Origin: Adineta steineri
Taxonomy: Eukaryota; Rotifera; Eurotatoria; Adinetida; Adinetidae
Assembly (NCBI GenBank): GCA_905250115.1
Contig: CAJNOI010000002.1
Location: 750,771 to 814,770 of the forward strand
Reading direction: 5' to 3'
Length of the DNA: 64,000 nt
The translations under genes were made by a program, and so were the position numbers. Below are positions 40,101 to 52,531 of the stretch, piece after piece; the stretch's first letter is position 1; every line of letters starts with the position of its first letter. The notes under the pieces were generated by a model that saw only the letters and a program-made list of their open reading frames with translations, had not been told where the DNA came from and ran no database searches.

Positions 40101-40827
40101 TAGTTAGAAATTCTTTAACAGGCTTAAGTGGACGTTGATGAGACTGTGGTTGAGTATGATTAGGTGGCTGATGAAAACAACAAAACAAAAATTACTAATT
40201 ATTATTTATAAAACAAAAAATGATTTCGTTTTTATACAGAATGTGAACGTAGTTGATTTTCATCGTTTATTATACCAAATGATGTTAATGGTGTACCTTC
40301 TATAAAAACACTTTGATATCGTTTTGGTACTGAACCACTTGAAGTTGTATTTGATGATAGACGATGCACATTCGACGATCCTTCAGGACGTCGATTTACT
40401 TTTTCCTTAAATAAATAAAAGCAAATGTTCAATCAATTATTATGCAATATAACTATTTTCATAATCATACTTTGATTATGTGCATATCTTTTGTCTTTCT
40501 TTTCTTTCTCACTTTTTACAGACTTATACTCGAACATATTAAATAAACATACTGCTTTGCAATGATACGTTTGACAAAAAAAGAAAGGAATCACAGCAAC
40601 AGATAAATATTGAAAAAGGAAGAAAAATAAAAAGTTCTATTCAAGAATTTATTTCTATGAATTAAATGAACATCTATCATATATATATATACATTCGAGG
40701 TAATAACAGTAAAAATATGTTTGGAGCCTGGAAGAACTTTAGAAAAAAATCAGATTTTATTTTTATATACCTTGTGTTTATGAGAATCATATGTATTTGG
40801 CTTAGTAGAATGTGTTGCTGTAGCCAT
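37177..40827 (-). CDS. Large disordered protein with coiled coil and C-terminal SAM domain
   Basis: Ten exons (40771-40827, 40238-40405, 40076-40167, 39986-40013, 39414-39923, 38566-39358, 38138-38326, 37911-38082, 37468-37854, 37177-37408) give 875 residues in frame. Residues 1 to about 600 are Ser/Thr/Pro/Gln/His-rich and probably disordered. A more conserved-looking block (SSMSSKEIGQIRRQL, DLQIMYNDLLKLLDMD) leads to a coiled coil (EVNQRFARLEASVVTLAESI ... VFRLRQEVGDLRQQL). The last 75 residues form a SAM domain (MLRYFLSLLNYEEYAPRL, ELPYVSERKLQSLGIPYGP). It is probably a cytoplasmic scaffold; no ortholog recognised. Exon 4 is 28 nt, and the intron before it needs an unusual GTTCGT donor, because the better GTAAAA site puts a stop in frame. 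Confidence 0.75.
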
Positions 40828-41523
40828 GTATTTATATAACTAAAAGTTTTTTATATCGAAAAAATGTGAACATATTTTTTGCCGGCATAAATAATAATGG
40901 TAGCGGTACAGTAGGAATAGTAAGCCGACAGCATGGTTGATGACAAAACAAATAAAAAAATTTGTTTCGAAAATGAATTGTAAAAGAAGGAATTTGTATA
41001 TTAAAGAATTTATGCTTTAAAAGAAGTAAACTGAATGTTGGGAGAATAGAAATAATAGGTGAGCAAGAGAAAGAGCGAGCGAGAGAGAGAGAGACAGAGA
41101 GAGAGATGGAGTAGAAAAGAAGAGAAAATGAAACGAACGAATTTGTTTATTTCCTTATCCATCACGACAGCATGATTGATTTCATCATCGTCTACGTTTA
41201 CAAAACAGTATGAAAGAACAAAAAATGAAAATGAGAGAATGAATAAAAGAATTTCGTTTTAATTCTCGGTATGTAGATTTCTTTTTGTTTCTATGATTAT
41301 GAAGTATAGTGAAGAAACATTTTAATCGATTGTTGAGTATGGTATTGAAGTTGAAATTAATAGGATTCATAGTCTTATTACTTTTTTTTTTTGAAAAAAA
41401 ACCAAAAAGAAAAAAATCAAATCGATTTGATAGATTTCCTTTTTTATTAGAAAGAACAAGTTTTATTTATTTTTATTATATGATTAAACTAATTATTGAA
41501 CAAAAGAAGAAAGATAAATTAAT
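40828..41523. other. Intergenic with GA-rich tract
   Basis: Holds a (GA)-rich purine run at 41061-41108 and AT-rich flanks. Short frames here look random. Confidence 0.5.
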
Positions 41524-42596
41524 TCAAATCATAAATGGTAAATCTTTGTTTTCTTCACCAACACCACAATAGAGTGAACCAAAACGATTTGTTTCTGGTA
41601 CATGAAAGAATGCCATGCCAAGCCATTTCAGACTACGAATCTGAACTAATCCACTACCACGTTCATATTGTACACTCCAACCTAAAATTATATAGAGAAA
41701 AAAATAGATTTAAGTGAGAAATATAAAAAGTAATCATACCTTTTGGAATATCTTCATCGATTGTATCAAGAAAATGAAGACTTTTATCAAGAGCTGAACG
41801 ATGTATAAGACTTTTTTGTTGAAGATGAATTGGTTCACGAAAATGAAAATAATTTGGTAATTTACCACTTTCTGCTACTGTTAATCCTATAGAAAAAAAG
41901 CCCAAATCATATGAAATACAATCTATGATTTATTTACCTTCAAAAGTACGATTTCGTTCAACATCACCATTTGGTTGAAGAACATATGAGCCACGTGGAA
42001 TAATTAAAGCATCTTGTTCAATTTTCCATAATGTAGCAGCTAATCGATCTTCTTCACGTAATTGTGACTAATAGAAATATACATATATATATTTTATAAC
42101 ATACTTAAAATAAAGTATATTTATTTATTACTTTATTTTCTTCAACATTTTCTTCTTCAGTATTTTCATTTGTTATACTATATTTTGTTACTTCAAATTC
42201 ATGTGATGGATCACCAGTAAAACGTCCTGAACATAATAATGTTAATTCTTTTGCTTCATCATCTGCTGGTGTTAACATATTCCAATTAATACAATCTTTG
42301 CTAAAATTTTCAAAAGTTAATTTAATATTGTATAAATCGTTTTTTTTTTGTGAACAAAAATACCTGTAGAGAAATTGTCGTTCTTTAAGCTCATCTTTTT
42401 GTCGACCTTGTATGATAAAATAATCTTCTGTGATACCTAAAATTTTTCCCCATAAATGAATTGTTTTAAATTTATATTGATCTTTAAGAAGAATAAGCGA
42501 TGTTTGTAGTGAGGCACGTTGTTCAGGACTAAATACAATACCACTGAATGCAAGTAAGTCGACATCAAGAGTAAAATCTTTTGCTTCAATACCCAT
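41524..42596 (-). CDS. RSPH9: Radial spoke head protein 9
   Basis: Component of the radial spoke head of motile 9+2 axonemes. Exons 42364-42596, 42132-42300, 41938-42067, 41740-41886 and 41524-41681 join in frame into 278 residues; human RSPH9 has 276. The protein shows the family landmarks: LDVDLLAFSGIVFSPEQRA near the start; LWGKILGITEDYFIIQG; LCSGRFTGDPSHEFE; LPNYFHFREPIHL; GWSVQYERGSGLVQIRSL, then WLGMAFFHVP and the end YCGVGEENKDLPFMI, as in the family. The start codon follows an acceptor-like TTTTTAG by nine bases. It pairs functionally with the ROPN1L (RSP11-like) gene in this window. Confidence 0.96.
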
Positions 42597-45085
42597 TTTT
42601 TTCTCTAAAAATTAACTTGATCTTTAAATCAATCAATTATACAAGAATTTTCACGCGTTTCTTTAATGAAAAACTTTGATAGAAACATACATACACAATC
42701 AATTCATTCAGTAAACATGTTGCTTCGAAACCTACCTTCATGGAATATGTTAAATAAGTATGAATTAAAGAGGTCGCTTTTCGAATACCGTATATGAATA
42801 AAACTAATATTGTTGAAATTTTTAAATAGACATCCTTCAAAACTCATTAATTAAAAAAACACACACGAATATATTACACAAATTTATATTCTCTTGAAGT
42901 TCGATATCTAAGTATATTACATGAAGATAAAAGTGTGGTAAACATTAAAGTCAAATATCTTATCAGTATAGAAAAATACTATTCAATATAATATACTTAC
43001 AAGTGTATTATTGTTATTAACTACTATTAAATAGAGACAATATAGTATTTCTTGATATACATTCACAAAATAGCATCCAGTGATATATGACAATAGTATT
43101 GTAGATGTGAGCATAGATGTGAAGAGTGAATACTATAGTCACGTATATACTCTCACTCTTATTTAGACACGCATTCCATCTCATGTATCTATCGACATGA
43201 TTATTGAACTATACCGTGAATTTTTCTTAAAACTAGTTTTTTATTCAAAGCATAGGGATATCATCGATTGTTTTAGTCTTTTGATAATTCTAGCAGGATT
43301 TATAGAATCTAAACATCAAGACCCAATTTTTGGTAAAGAAGGTTTACGTCATTCTTTGAAAAAGCTCAAAACTATTTCTAATAAACAGTTGTTGACATTT
43401 CAAAAAGATATTACAGTCCAACTAGCCTATGCTCCATGTTATTTTACCATGGCACAATGACGTCATGTAGAAAACTAGAGTTTCTTAAAAAGAACGATTA
43501 AATGATTTTCTGCGATGTACTGTCATTTGTAACGAAAAAGTATGAAAAGCAAAATGTGAAAATCTATATTTGTATTCCTCTGCATACTTAGATAAAGTGA
43601 TACATATTGTGAAAGTAGCAAGTATCATATTAATTATTGATAGCAAAACAATATGAATGGAAGAAGCGATTTATTACATTAAAAAGTAAGGTTATACATG
43701 AAAAAGCTTAAACACCAAAGTTGTCATTCATATTAGAGAAAATAAGTATTCATCTGCAGACTGGTAGTAGGATCTAAATAAAAATTGTGTGAATATAAAA
43801 AATGATATATAAAGTAATAGACAATAGTTTTTTTGATATCGAAGTATCTCCTTCATTGAATTACGATACTTTTACAAATATTTTAATATTATCAGATGTA
43901 TTAGAGGCACATTTTGAATTATCCAGGCTTCTATACTAATCTAGCGCTTCCATTGTTGTTGTTTTTATTTGATCCATATATATTTTCATCTACGAGAAAA
44001 TTTTTAATAAGTTTTCTTTTTGAATACAATATTGAATAAAACATAATTTATTTTTGAAACAAATAATAAATCATGCATATATTTTTTTACTAGGATAAAG
44101 AAAACATAAAATAAGAACAAATTTGTAGATCGATAAAAAAATTGATATAGTATCAGGGTTGCCAAATTCATACTTTAGAAATCACAGTATTTTCGACAAA
44201 AAGCAGTAGTAGACAAGGAGATTTTGTGTAGAAAATCAGGCAAAAATAATAAGAACCATTTATCTTTCTTCCAGACAAACAAACTAATCCTCCTACAAAC
44301 AGTTCTGATATTTTCTGTCAAGTGAGTAATAGAAATGTTTGTCTTTCAAGTAAAATAACGAGAAGTATAATTGATATAATGCATATCAATATGCCTATAA
44401 ACTGATCATTCATTTTAACCTTTTATTAAGAATCACAAGAGTATATTGATGATTCGGTTTCTTTCATTACTTCATAAATATTTCATATGACTAGAAATTG
44501 ATTAACAATAGGCATTGCATACAAGTACTGAAAAAGAAACTGAATTAGTTTTCGAAGATTGTGCATATTTCCATCGTAAAGAATAATTATCTGTTTTAAC
44601 TATGAGTTACTAATCCTTAGCCGCATCTCCATGATTATATTTTTCGATAAAGAAGGTTTTTTTGGAACTTTGATCTATGACGACGAAGAGTTAACCGAGT
44701 TTCTACTATTTTCGTTGAAATCGTGTTCGCGTCATTTACGAAGTGAGCTTGCAATAAGTACTAAAAATCAGGAGGCTTGGTAACTCTGTATAGTATAAAA
44801 CATTTACAAAAATCATAAGCTTATTGTAGAAAAATAATTTCTACAAATATTTTCATACATACCAACAATGCCAGCATCCAAAAATATATTATATATTTCT
44901 ATTATTAATTCAGTTTATGCGCTCGAAATTACACAGATTCCTACTGTCGAGGAGTGCGAAGGTAAATATAATTATGGACATCTAGACTGATGAAAACTTA
45001 TGTTTACATGAAATAAGATATTTTAATTTATTCAAAAAATCTAATAAATTGATGCTGAAAAGCAACAAAAGAATCATTCATATAC
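42597..45085. other. Intergenic, 2.5 kb, with possible extra 5' exon near its end
   Basis: Mostly AT-rich with a G-rich/C-rich hairpin-like patch at about 43100-43163. An 87-codon frame at 43197-43460 is not convincing. At 44868-44959 there is a short ATG frame with a hydrophobic start, ending at a GTAAAT donor, which could splice in frame to the next gene. Confidence 0.45.
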
Positions 45086-46085
45086 ATGTTCAGCGAACCA
45101 CGTATCAGTGAATCAAAGAGCAGTTGGGATAAAGTAGACGAAAGTTTGCCAACAATGAGTATGTATCGAACTTCAAAAGTTTTACCATCACCGAATGAAC
45201 AATTTTCTCCAACAACGCGTCCATCTGATGTTCAGGCATTAGTAAGATACAATAATAATACACCATACTCGTATCCACCAGCTCTACGAGAATCATGGGC
45301 ACCAACTATAATGACACAAAATCCATATCCAACCGATGCAGCGAAAAAGTAAGTACTAAATATCGCAATAAAACTAAAATAAAAATATTATCTTCTATAC
45401 TTTTAACTGAAAGATCCATGCTTCCAAGTAAAAAGTATGTTATACTGGCATCTTTAATAGGAATTGTCGTTGGTTTGTGTATTTGTGGTGTTCCATTAGC
45501 AGTTATGACTACATTGTATTTGCAACAGAGTAAGTTTAATAGAGTGATTAGTAAATAATCATAAAAAAGCAAATATTTTCTATTATAGAATCACAAACTC
45601 AAACATGTTCTAATGGAACGACAGATACAGTTGGTATGTGATATTTCTTGAGAAGACTATCAAATTTTTTCCTTTTTTTCTAATCAAATAATATAGATTC
45701 AAGTAGTTTACCTTCCCAATGTAGTACATACACATCAATTTCCGATGTAACACGCCTTACTACATGTACCGGTAATTACTATACTGAGTGTAGTTGGACA
45801 ACTGGATGGTATCGATTTTCAGGAAGTGGTGGTACTAAATTAGCTACAACTCCGAGTAGCGTAAATTATTGTTGCACAGACTATCCGGGTTGGTTCAATG
45901 GTACTCTTCCATCCACTTCTGGTTCAACAACATTGGGTATGTACTGTGTTAATTATAGTGGCAACTTGTGTTATAGTTCATATTCGATTTCCACGATTCT
46001 TGTAACAAACTGTAATGGCTATTATGTTTATTATCTGCCGTATTTTTCTTATTGTGGTATTACACGATATTGTACTACGACATGA
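45086..46085 (+). CDS. Type II membrane protein with uromodulin-like D8C domain
   Basis: Exons 45086-45348, 45414-45529, 45589-45633 and 45697-46085 give 270 residues in frame. The N-terminal 90 residues are polar (cytoplasmic), followed by one transmembrane segment (ILASLIGIVVGLCICGVPLA) and a Cys-rich ectodomain. The ectodomain carries the eight-Cys (D8C) pattern of UMOD, GP2 and OIT3: GWYRFSGSGGTKL, then YCC, WFNGTLPS, LCYSS, and NCNGYYVYYLP followed by two late Cys. It may bind microbes or form surface coats; that is inference from relatives. The start could lie further upstream if the exon candidate at 44868-44959 is used. Confidence 0.75.
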
Positions 46086-47917
46086 TACCTTTCCTAATAT
46101 CAATCGTCCGGAGACATACTAGTTACTTTGTCAAAAGATAAATTTTTAATTTTGCTATATATATCTTATTTAATCTGGCTTTCAATTTGCTCTCGAATAA
46201 ATATACGATCTAAAATCATTTTTGCAAAGATTTGATTATATTACTAATAATTCACGAGACGAAATAACTATTTTTCCAAGTGAAGACTAATTCATCATAT
46301 TGTAAAAACTATGTATAAATAGTTAACTGAATTAGTCTAAATAACATCGGGCTAATCAAATATGAAATTCGTTAAGTTTCTGTATAGAACATATTGTTGG
46401 ATTTGGAATAATATGAATACGATTTGTATGCAAATAAAGCGAATCACATCATGTGTTAAGAACTTTTATTCGATATAAAATCGAGTAGAAATTAGAATTT
46501 CATGTCGATCACGTGAATTTGTATAATATACTAAAAATAATTCAATAATATTGATCAAAAATCTTTTCAAAGATTTCTTTTTTCATCTCGTCGAAATATA
46601 TATAATTAAAATGCTGATCATATATTGTATTGCTTATTTCGTTTGTTTTCAATATAATATGAATAAGTGAAAGGTTTCAAGAAAGAGAAAAAATATATAT
46701 TGTTGTTACTATTATTAAGTCAATTTTGTCCTTAAAAAACAAAATGAGCATCTTGAAAGAAACTTTTATTAGCTAGATTAATAAAATTATTTATTTTGAT
46801 AGGAAAAAATTATCCTTGATTCAAATGACATGTGTGACACTTACATTTAATAATTATAAGAATATTTTCATACTAGTACATATAATATACTAATAAAAAT
46901 CGACTAATGTTTTCGAACAAAATATGAAAAAGTTGGTATCCGTTACTATTTCTGATATCGTTAGCAATAAATATCGCTTAGAAACTTTTCCAAAAATTTG
47001 AGAGCTAGAAAACTAGTGAAATTCTAGCAATAACGATGAAGTTCAATTCGGTATCTACTATTTATTTCTCAAAAACATCTTCAAACCAAATAAAAAGGAT
47101 TGCGAGTGGCTGAACATGATTTGAAATATCTAAGTTATCCCCGTAAGATTGACGGTCTATCCTTGATCAATGACCTTTGATCTGCAACCTTTAATCAGGT
47201 ATTAGACAAACGCTGGACCTATTTATTCGACTCAGATTGAACAGAAATGGAAGGGAACGGCTCAAAGTGTCTGAATGAGATTGTCTCTCCTTGTTGAATG
47301 TTGTTATACTGAACAGAGATAGCAAAATTTGAAAAGCTTTTTGATTTGTCTTTATAGTAGCGTCGGATTCAGTCTAAATCAGCAAATGAGCAGTGTACTA
47401 ATTGTATTTTTCATAATCTACTCAAAATTTTTTCTCTAACCGTATTATAAAGACCATAGAGTTAATGTTTATTTTACATATATATTGTATTTCTATTGTG
47501 GTTTTCTCACTCATATTTAATATGGTAACCGATATGGAACGACATCTTTGATCGAACATGTAAGAGCGTGTTTTCATGACGGAGAGATGAGTCATAACCT
47601 ATATATTTTCTTTTCTTGATGATTCTGGATACTGGACAGATAAACTTACATATTTGAAACTACTAAACCATATATGTATATATACGTATATATATATAGG
47701 TAGTGAGTCTGCCTCTGTAATGCACCGAAATAAAATGAAATTACCAGAATCACTACAATCGTGTGATTTTAACCCTGAGTCATATAGTACAAATATAGTC
47801 ATAAATTTCGAAATTACAACTTCCCCTACGTAGGCATTGTAGTAACTGAAACATATATATATTCAGTTATTTTTTACTTTTAAATAATTTCAAAATTCAT
47901 TCTATTTTAGAAGAACA
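46086..47917. other. Intergenic, 1.8 kb
   Basis: AT-rich; a GC-richer patch at 47090-47400 has no open frame of note. Nothing supported. Confidence 0.45.
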
Positions 47918-50900
47918 ATGACAGAAAGTTTCGCTGCATCAAATCAATCTGAAAATATACACTTGCAAGATACATATTCAAATTCTAATAATAACGATAA
48001 TAGTCATAATCACAGTAGAAAACAAAAACGTCGCCCAATGCAAACAAGTTCGCAAGACGCTCGCTATAGCCATCGAGCACAACAACAACAACAGCAACAA
48101 CAATCACAACAACAACAATACCAACATCAATATCAACAACAACAGTGGTATTCAAATAATATGTATTATGATGAGTATTATTATGGGCAACCACCTTCAC
48201 GTGGAGGTCGCTACAATCACAATCAACATCCTCAAAATCATCAAAATCATCATCAACAACAACGACGACCACAATTTCGTCATCCAGCCTCATCACAGTC
48301 ACATCAACAAGTAACTACTCGTCCGAATAGTAATTCATCAGGACGAACAACTGTTGAAGCAGAAAATCTTCGTTCAACATTAATACAACAATTATTAGAA
48401 AATACTTATGAATGTATGATATGTATAATTAAAATTGAGTAAGTTTCTTATTTTTATCGTAAAGAAAAATATTGATAGAGAATTTATTGATATTTTTATT
48501 TTCACTTTAGTCGACATGAAGAAATATGGTCATGCGATATATGTTATAAAATGTTTCATTTAAATTGTATTAGAAAATGGGCTAATTCAGAAGAAAGTGG
48601 TACAGATAAGAATTGGCGTTGTCCAGGCTGTCAATATTCCTATTCAACAAATCCACTTTATACCTGTTTTTGTCATAAACGTGTTAATCCAGTATTTCAA
48701 CCTGCTGATACACCACATTCATGTGGTGCTGAATGTGCTAGACGATTAAATACAAAATCTAATGATTGTAATCATCGTTGTTCAGAGTAAAAATATTTCT
48801 TCAATTTAAGATTTATTTTATAATATTTGTAACTTTTTTTCTTCTATTAGACTTTGCCATCCGGGTCCTTGTCCAACATGTACAGCAATGATAAAACGTT
48901 CCTGTTTATGTGGACGAGAAACTCGTACTATTATGTGTAGTTCAAATTTAATAATTAAATGTGAAAATAAATGTGGAAAACGTAAATCTTGTCGACATCA
49001 CAATTGTGAATTGGTATATATTAATTGATATATTGAAATCATTTTTTTATTTATGATTATTAATTTTTTTTAGATTTGCCATCCACGAGAATGTGAACCA
49101 TGTGATCAATTAATTAAGCAAACATGCTCATCACATGGAACTGAACGAGAAGTTTTATGTACTTCGGAAACTGGAGGTACAACTACATTTACATGTGGTG
49201 AATCATGTGGAAAATTACTTCAATGTGGTCATCATAAATGTACAAAAACATGTCATGATGGACCATGTCCTGATTGTTTATTATTACCAGAAAATTGTAA
49301 AACATGTGCATGTAGAAAAACAACTATGGATAATCACCAACGAACATCATGTCTTGATCCAGTATGATTAAAGAAAAACTAGATAGAATTAATTTCGATA
49401 AGAAACGTTTTTTTTAGTTACCAACTTGTGAGAAATCATGTGAAAAAATTCTTTCATGTGGTCCAATAGATGATCATCATCGATGTTCAGCTCAATGTCA
49501 CAATGGATTATGTCCACCATGTGATAAACAATCAATTCTTCAGTGTCGCTGTGGACAATCAAGTAAATCTACATCATGTATAGAAGCTGCTCAGTATGAT
49601 CCAATAAGAAATCCATTTTGTTGTGAACGACGATGTAATAAAAAGAAATTATGTTTAAAACATCGGTTAGTTACTTTTATTTTTTATCAAAAAAATTTAA
49701 AACAATATTATTATTTTTCTTTTTTATAGATGTAATGAATTATGTTGTGATCGTGATATTCATGTTTGTGAAATAGTCTGTGGTAAACCACTTAATTGCG
49801 GTGTTCAGTATGTATTAAAAAAAACAAAAAGGAAAAGAAAAAATACTAATATTCTATATTCTTTTAGTCAATGTGAAGAATTATGTCATAAAGGGTTTTG
49901 TCGTAAATGCCCAGTAAATAGTTATGATGAATTAACATGTCATTGTGGACAAACTATTCTTCAACCACCTATTGCATGTGGTACACAACCTCCAGCATGC
50001 AATTATAAATGTAATCGACCACATACATGTGATCATCCAGTTTATCATAGTTGTCATAACGAAAGTGAATGTCCACCGTGTACACATCTTGTTTCAAAAA
50101 TGTGTGTTGGAGAACATACATTACGTAATAGTGTAAGTAAAGATTTTTATCTATTGTTAAAATATTATATTGAAAAAATTAATTTTTTTCTTTCGTCTAG
50201 GTTCCTTGCCATTTAAAAGAAGTACTTTGTGGTCAACCATGTGGTAAACCACTTCCATGTGGAGTTCATACATGTCAACGTGCATGTCATTCGGGTCCAT
50301 GTCAATTAGTTGATCAAAAATGTACACAACGATGTACTATAAAAAGACGTGAATGCGGTCATCCTTGTAATGCAACATGTCATGGACATGAACCATGTCC
50401 TGTAAAAACAACATGTCGAGAAACAATTAAAAGTCGTTGTCCATGTGGTCGACTAGTAAAAGATATTGTTTGTAATGCAAAATCTAATGAATCAAATGAA
50501 GGAAGAGATGATAATGATTTAACTCAATCACTTGTTCAAGCATTATCTGTTCGTACAATAGATTTATCACTGGCACGAAAACAACAACATCAGCCAGCAC
50601 AATTAGAATGCGATGATGAATGTCGTATTATACAACGAAATAAAAATTTAGCTCAAGCTTTATCAATTAATCCCGATGAATCACGACAAACACCACTTGT
50701 TTATACAGATTTTTTACGTGATTATGCAAAGAAAAATTTAGAATTTGTTAAGACTATTGAACGACAATTTACAGAACTTGTTGAAGATACTCAACGTCAT
50801 CGTGTTTCAAAACGATGCCATTCATTTAAACCAATGAAAATCAATGAACGTCACTTAATACATGAATTAGGATCATTTTATGGTCTTGAAACACAAGCAA

Positions 50901-51037
50901 TGGATCCTGAACCAAATCGAAATGTTGTTGCATATGCATCTTATGGCATTTGTAAAATTCCAATAATTACATTGAGTGAAACCGTTCGACGAGAAAAACT
51001 AAAAGTACCACCTCCTATAACACTAATACAAAACTAG
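47918..51037 (+). CDS. NFX1: NFX1-type zinc finger transcription / RNA-binding factor
   Basis: Eight exons (47918-48438, 48511-48786, 48851-49013, 49074-49361, 49418-49665, 49730-49807, 49868-50132, 50201-51037) give 891 residues in frame. The N-terminus is Gln/His/Asn/Tyr-rich. A RING/PHD-like Cys-His finger follows (CMICIIKI ... WSCDICYKMFHLNCIRKW ... WRCPGC), then a series of about eight NF-X1 Cys-rich fingers with C-GHHKCTKTCHDGPCPDC-type cores. The C-terminus carries an R3H domain: RHLIHELGSFYGLETQAMDPEPNRNVVAYA, close to the family's IHELAEAYGLES ... EPKRNVVV. The R3H separates it from NFXL1. The start follows TTTTAG by six bases. It acts in the nucleus and on mRNA. Confidence 0.95.
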
Positions 51038-51309
51038 TATACATATATATACATATAAATATATTGTTATTCTTAGATATAAGTAGTATTTTATTTTCAT
51101 TTACGTTTGTTTTTCTGTTTATCCTTTTCATATTTTGTTGAAATAAAAAGAAACTGACTCAATATATCTATCTATCTATTAATAATCTTATTTTCAATAG
51201 TACAAGAAATGAAATGAAATAATAAAAGGTATTTCTTAATTTTAATACTACAGATATATCGCTTTTCTTTTCTTGTTGTTAGATTATAATTTGTAGAATA
51301 GATTTAAAT

Positions 51310-52331
51310 ATGTATTGTCGATCATTATTGGTAATATCTCGACTTAATATAAATACATCTAATATTGCAAATCGATGTTTAATAACATCATATAATAATA
51401 AATTATTATTTTTTTCTCAACAACAAAATCGTTACTTGTCTGATGATATGTCAAATAAAAGACCACCTGGTCGTATACGTCGATTCTTTCGTTGGTTCAT
51501 AGGAAGAAGTAATTCTGTAGAATCGAAACCATTAACAACTTCAGATTCAACAACATCACTAACAACAATGCAACAAATAAAACGTTTTCTAGCACTTTCT
51601 TCACCAATTGAACGTCTTTTTATTCGTTCACATATAATTGAAGATGCGGATTTAGCACGATTAATATCAAAAACAGCTGCAGTTACAATCTATGCATTTA
51701 TTGGTATTACTACACTTGGTACATTAGGTGTTGATACGAAACCATTACTAGCTGGTATTGGTATAACAGGTTTTACAATTGGTTTTGCGCTTAAAGAAGT
51801 AGCTACAAATTTTATATCAGGCGTTTTTCTTGTTATAAATAAACCCTTTGTTCGAGGATGTCGAATTAAAGTTCATGGAGGTGGTGGAGGAATTGAAGGT
51901 AAATTTATTTCAATTCTAATAGAATTATTTGTAATATTTTAAAACTAAAAAGGTCTGGTTCATTATATTGATGTTCGATATGTACATTTAAAGACTAAAG
52001 ATCGTATGTTATTTATTTATTTTTTTTATACAATTATATATCGAAATTATTTGTTTTTTTCTTATATTATATAGGTGGTATTGTAATGATACCATCAGCA
52101 GTTGTTTATACAAATCCATTCACTGTTTTTCCAGCTGATGATGAAGCTAATGCAGGCTTTATTGATATGACTAAACCACCAGCAACTGATCCTACACAAC
52201 CTATTGAATCTGAATCAACACCTATATTCAAACCTAGCGATATAAAAGAAGCAAAATTAAAAATGAATTTAAGTACAGAACCAGCTGGTTTATTTAAAAA
52301 AAAGCCATTACGTGAAAAACAACAAAAATAA
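51310..52331 (+). CDS. MscS-like mechanosensitive channel, probably mitochondrial
   Basis: Exons 51310-51898, 51953-52003 and 52075-52331 give 298 residues in frame. The first 60 residues are basic, Ser/Asn-rich and lack acidic residues until about position 45, compatible with a mitochondrial presequence. A hydrophobic stretch (AAVTIYAFIGITTLGTLGV) is followed by the MscS pore helix and kink (LLAGIGITGFTIGFALKEVATNFISGVFLVINKPF), then the beta domain (IEGLVHYIDVRYVHLKTKDRG, VMIPSAVVYTNPFTVF). The C-terminal alpha/beta domain of bacterial MscS is replaced by a polar tail. Only one or two helices precede the pore helix. In relatives it opens on membrane tension; animal cases are uncommon. Confidence 0.82.
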
Positions 52332-52531
52332 TTCTATTCTTTTACTCTAGCAAGTTCTTTTTTTTATATATAGCAATTTTTTTCTTCTTCATTCCATACA
52401 TCTTTTAATACTAGTAAAATACTCAAATTGTCTTTCTTTTTTTAAGCATGAATACATGTAATTTAAGCTTGTGATAAAATATAGACATTTGCATATGTAT
52501 ATATTTATTTAAATATATGATAAATAATTCA

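Noticed and set aside
41309..41572. Lys/Phe-rich plus-strand frame opposite the RSPH9 3' end
   Set aside because: Composition follows poly-A/poly-T runs; overlaps the last RSPH9 exon antisense.
43197..43460. 87-codon plus-strand frame in an intergenic region
   Set aside because: No domain, codon use unlike the real genes, no splice context; likely chance.
47985..48302. 105-codon antisense frame rich in Val and Asp
   Set aside because: Shadow of the CAA/CAT-rich N-terminus of the NFX1 gene.
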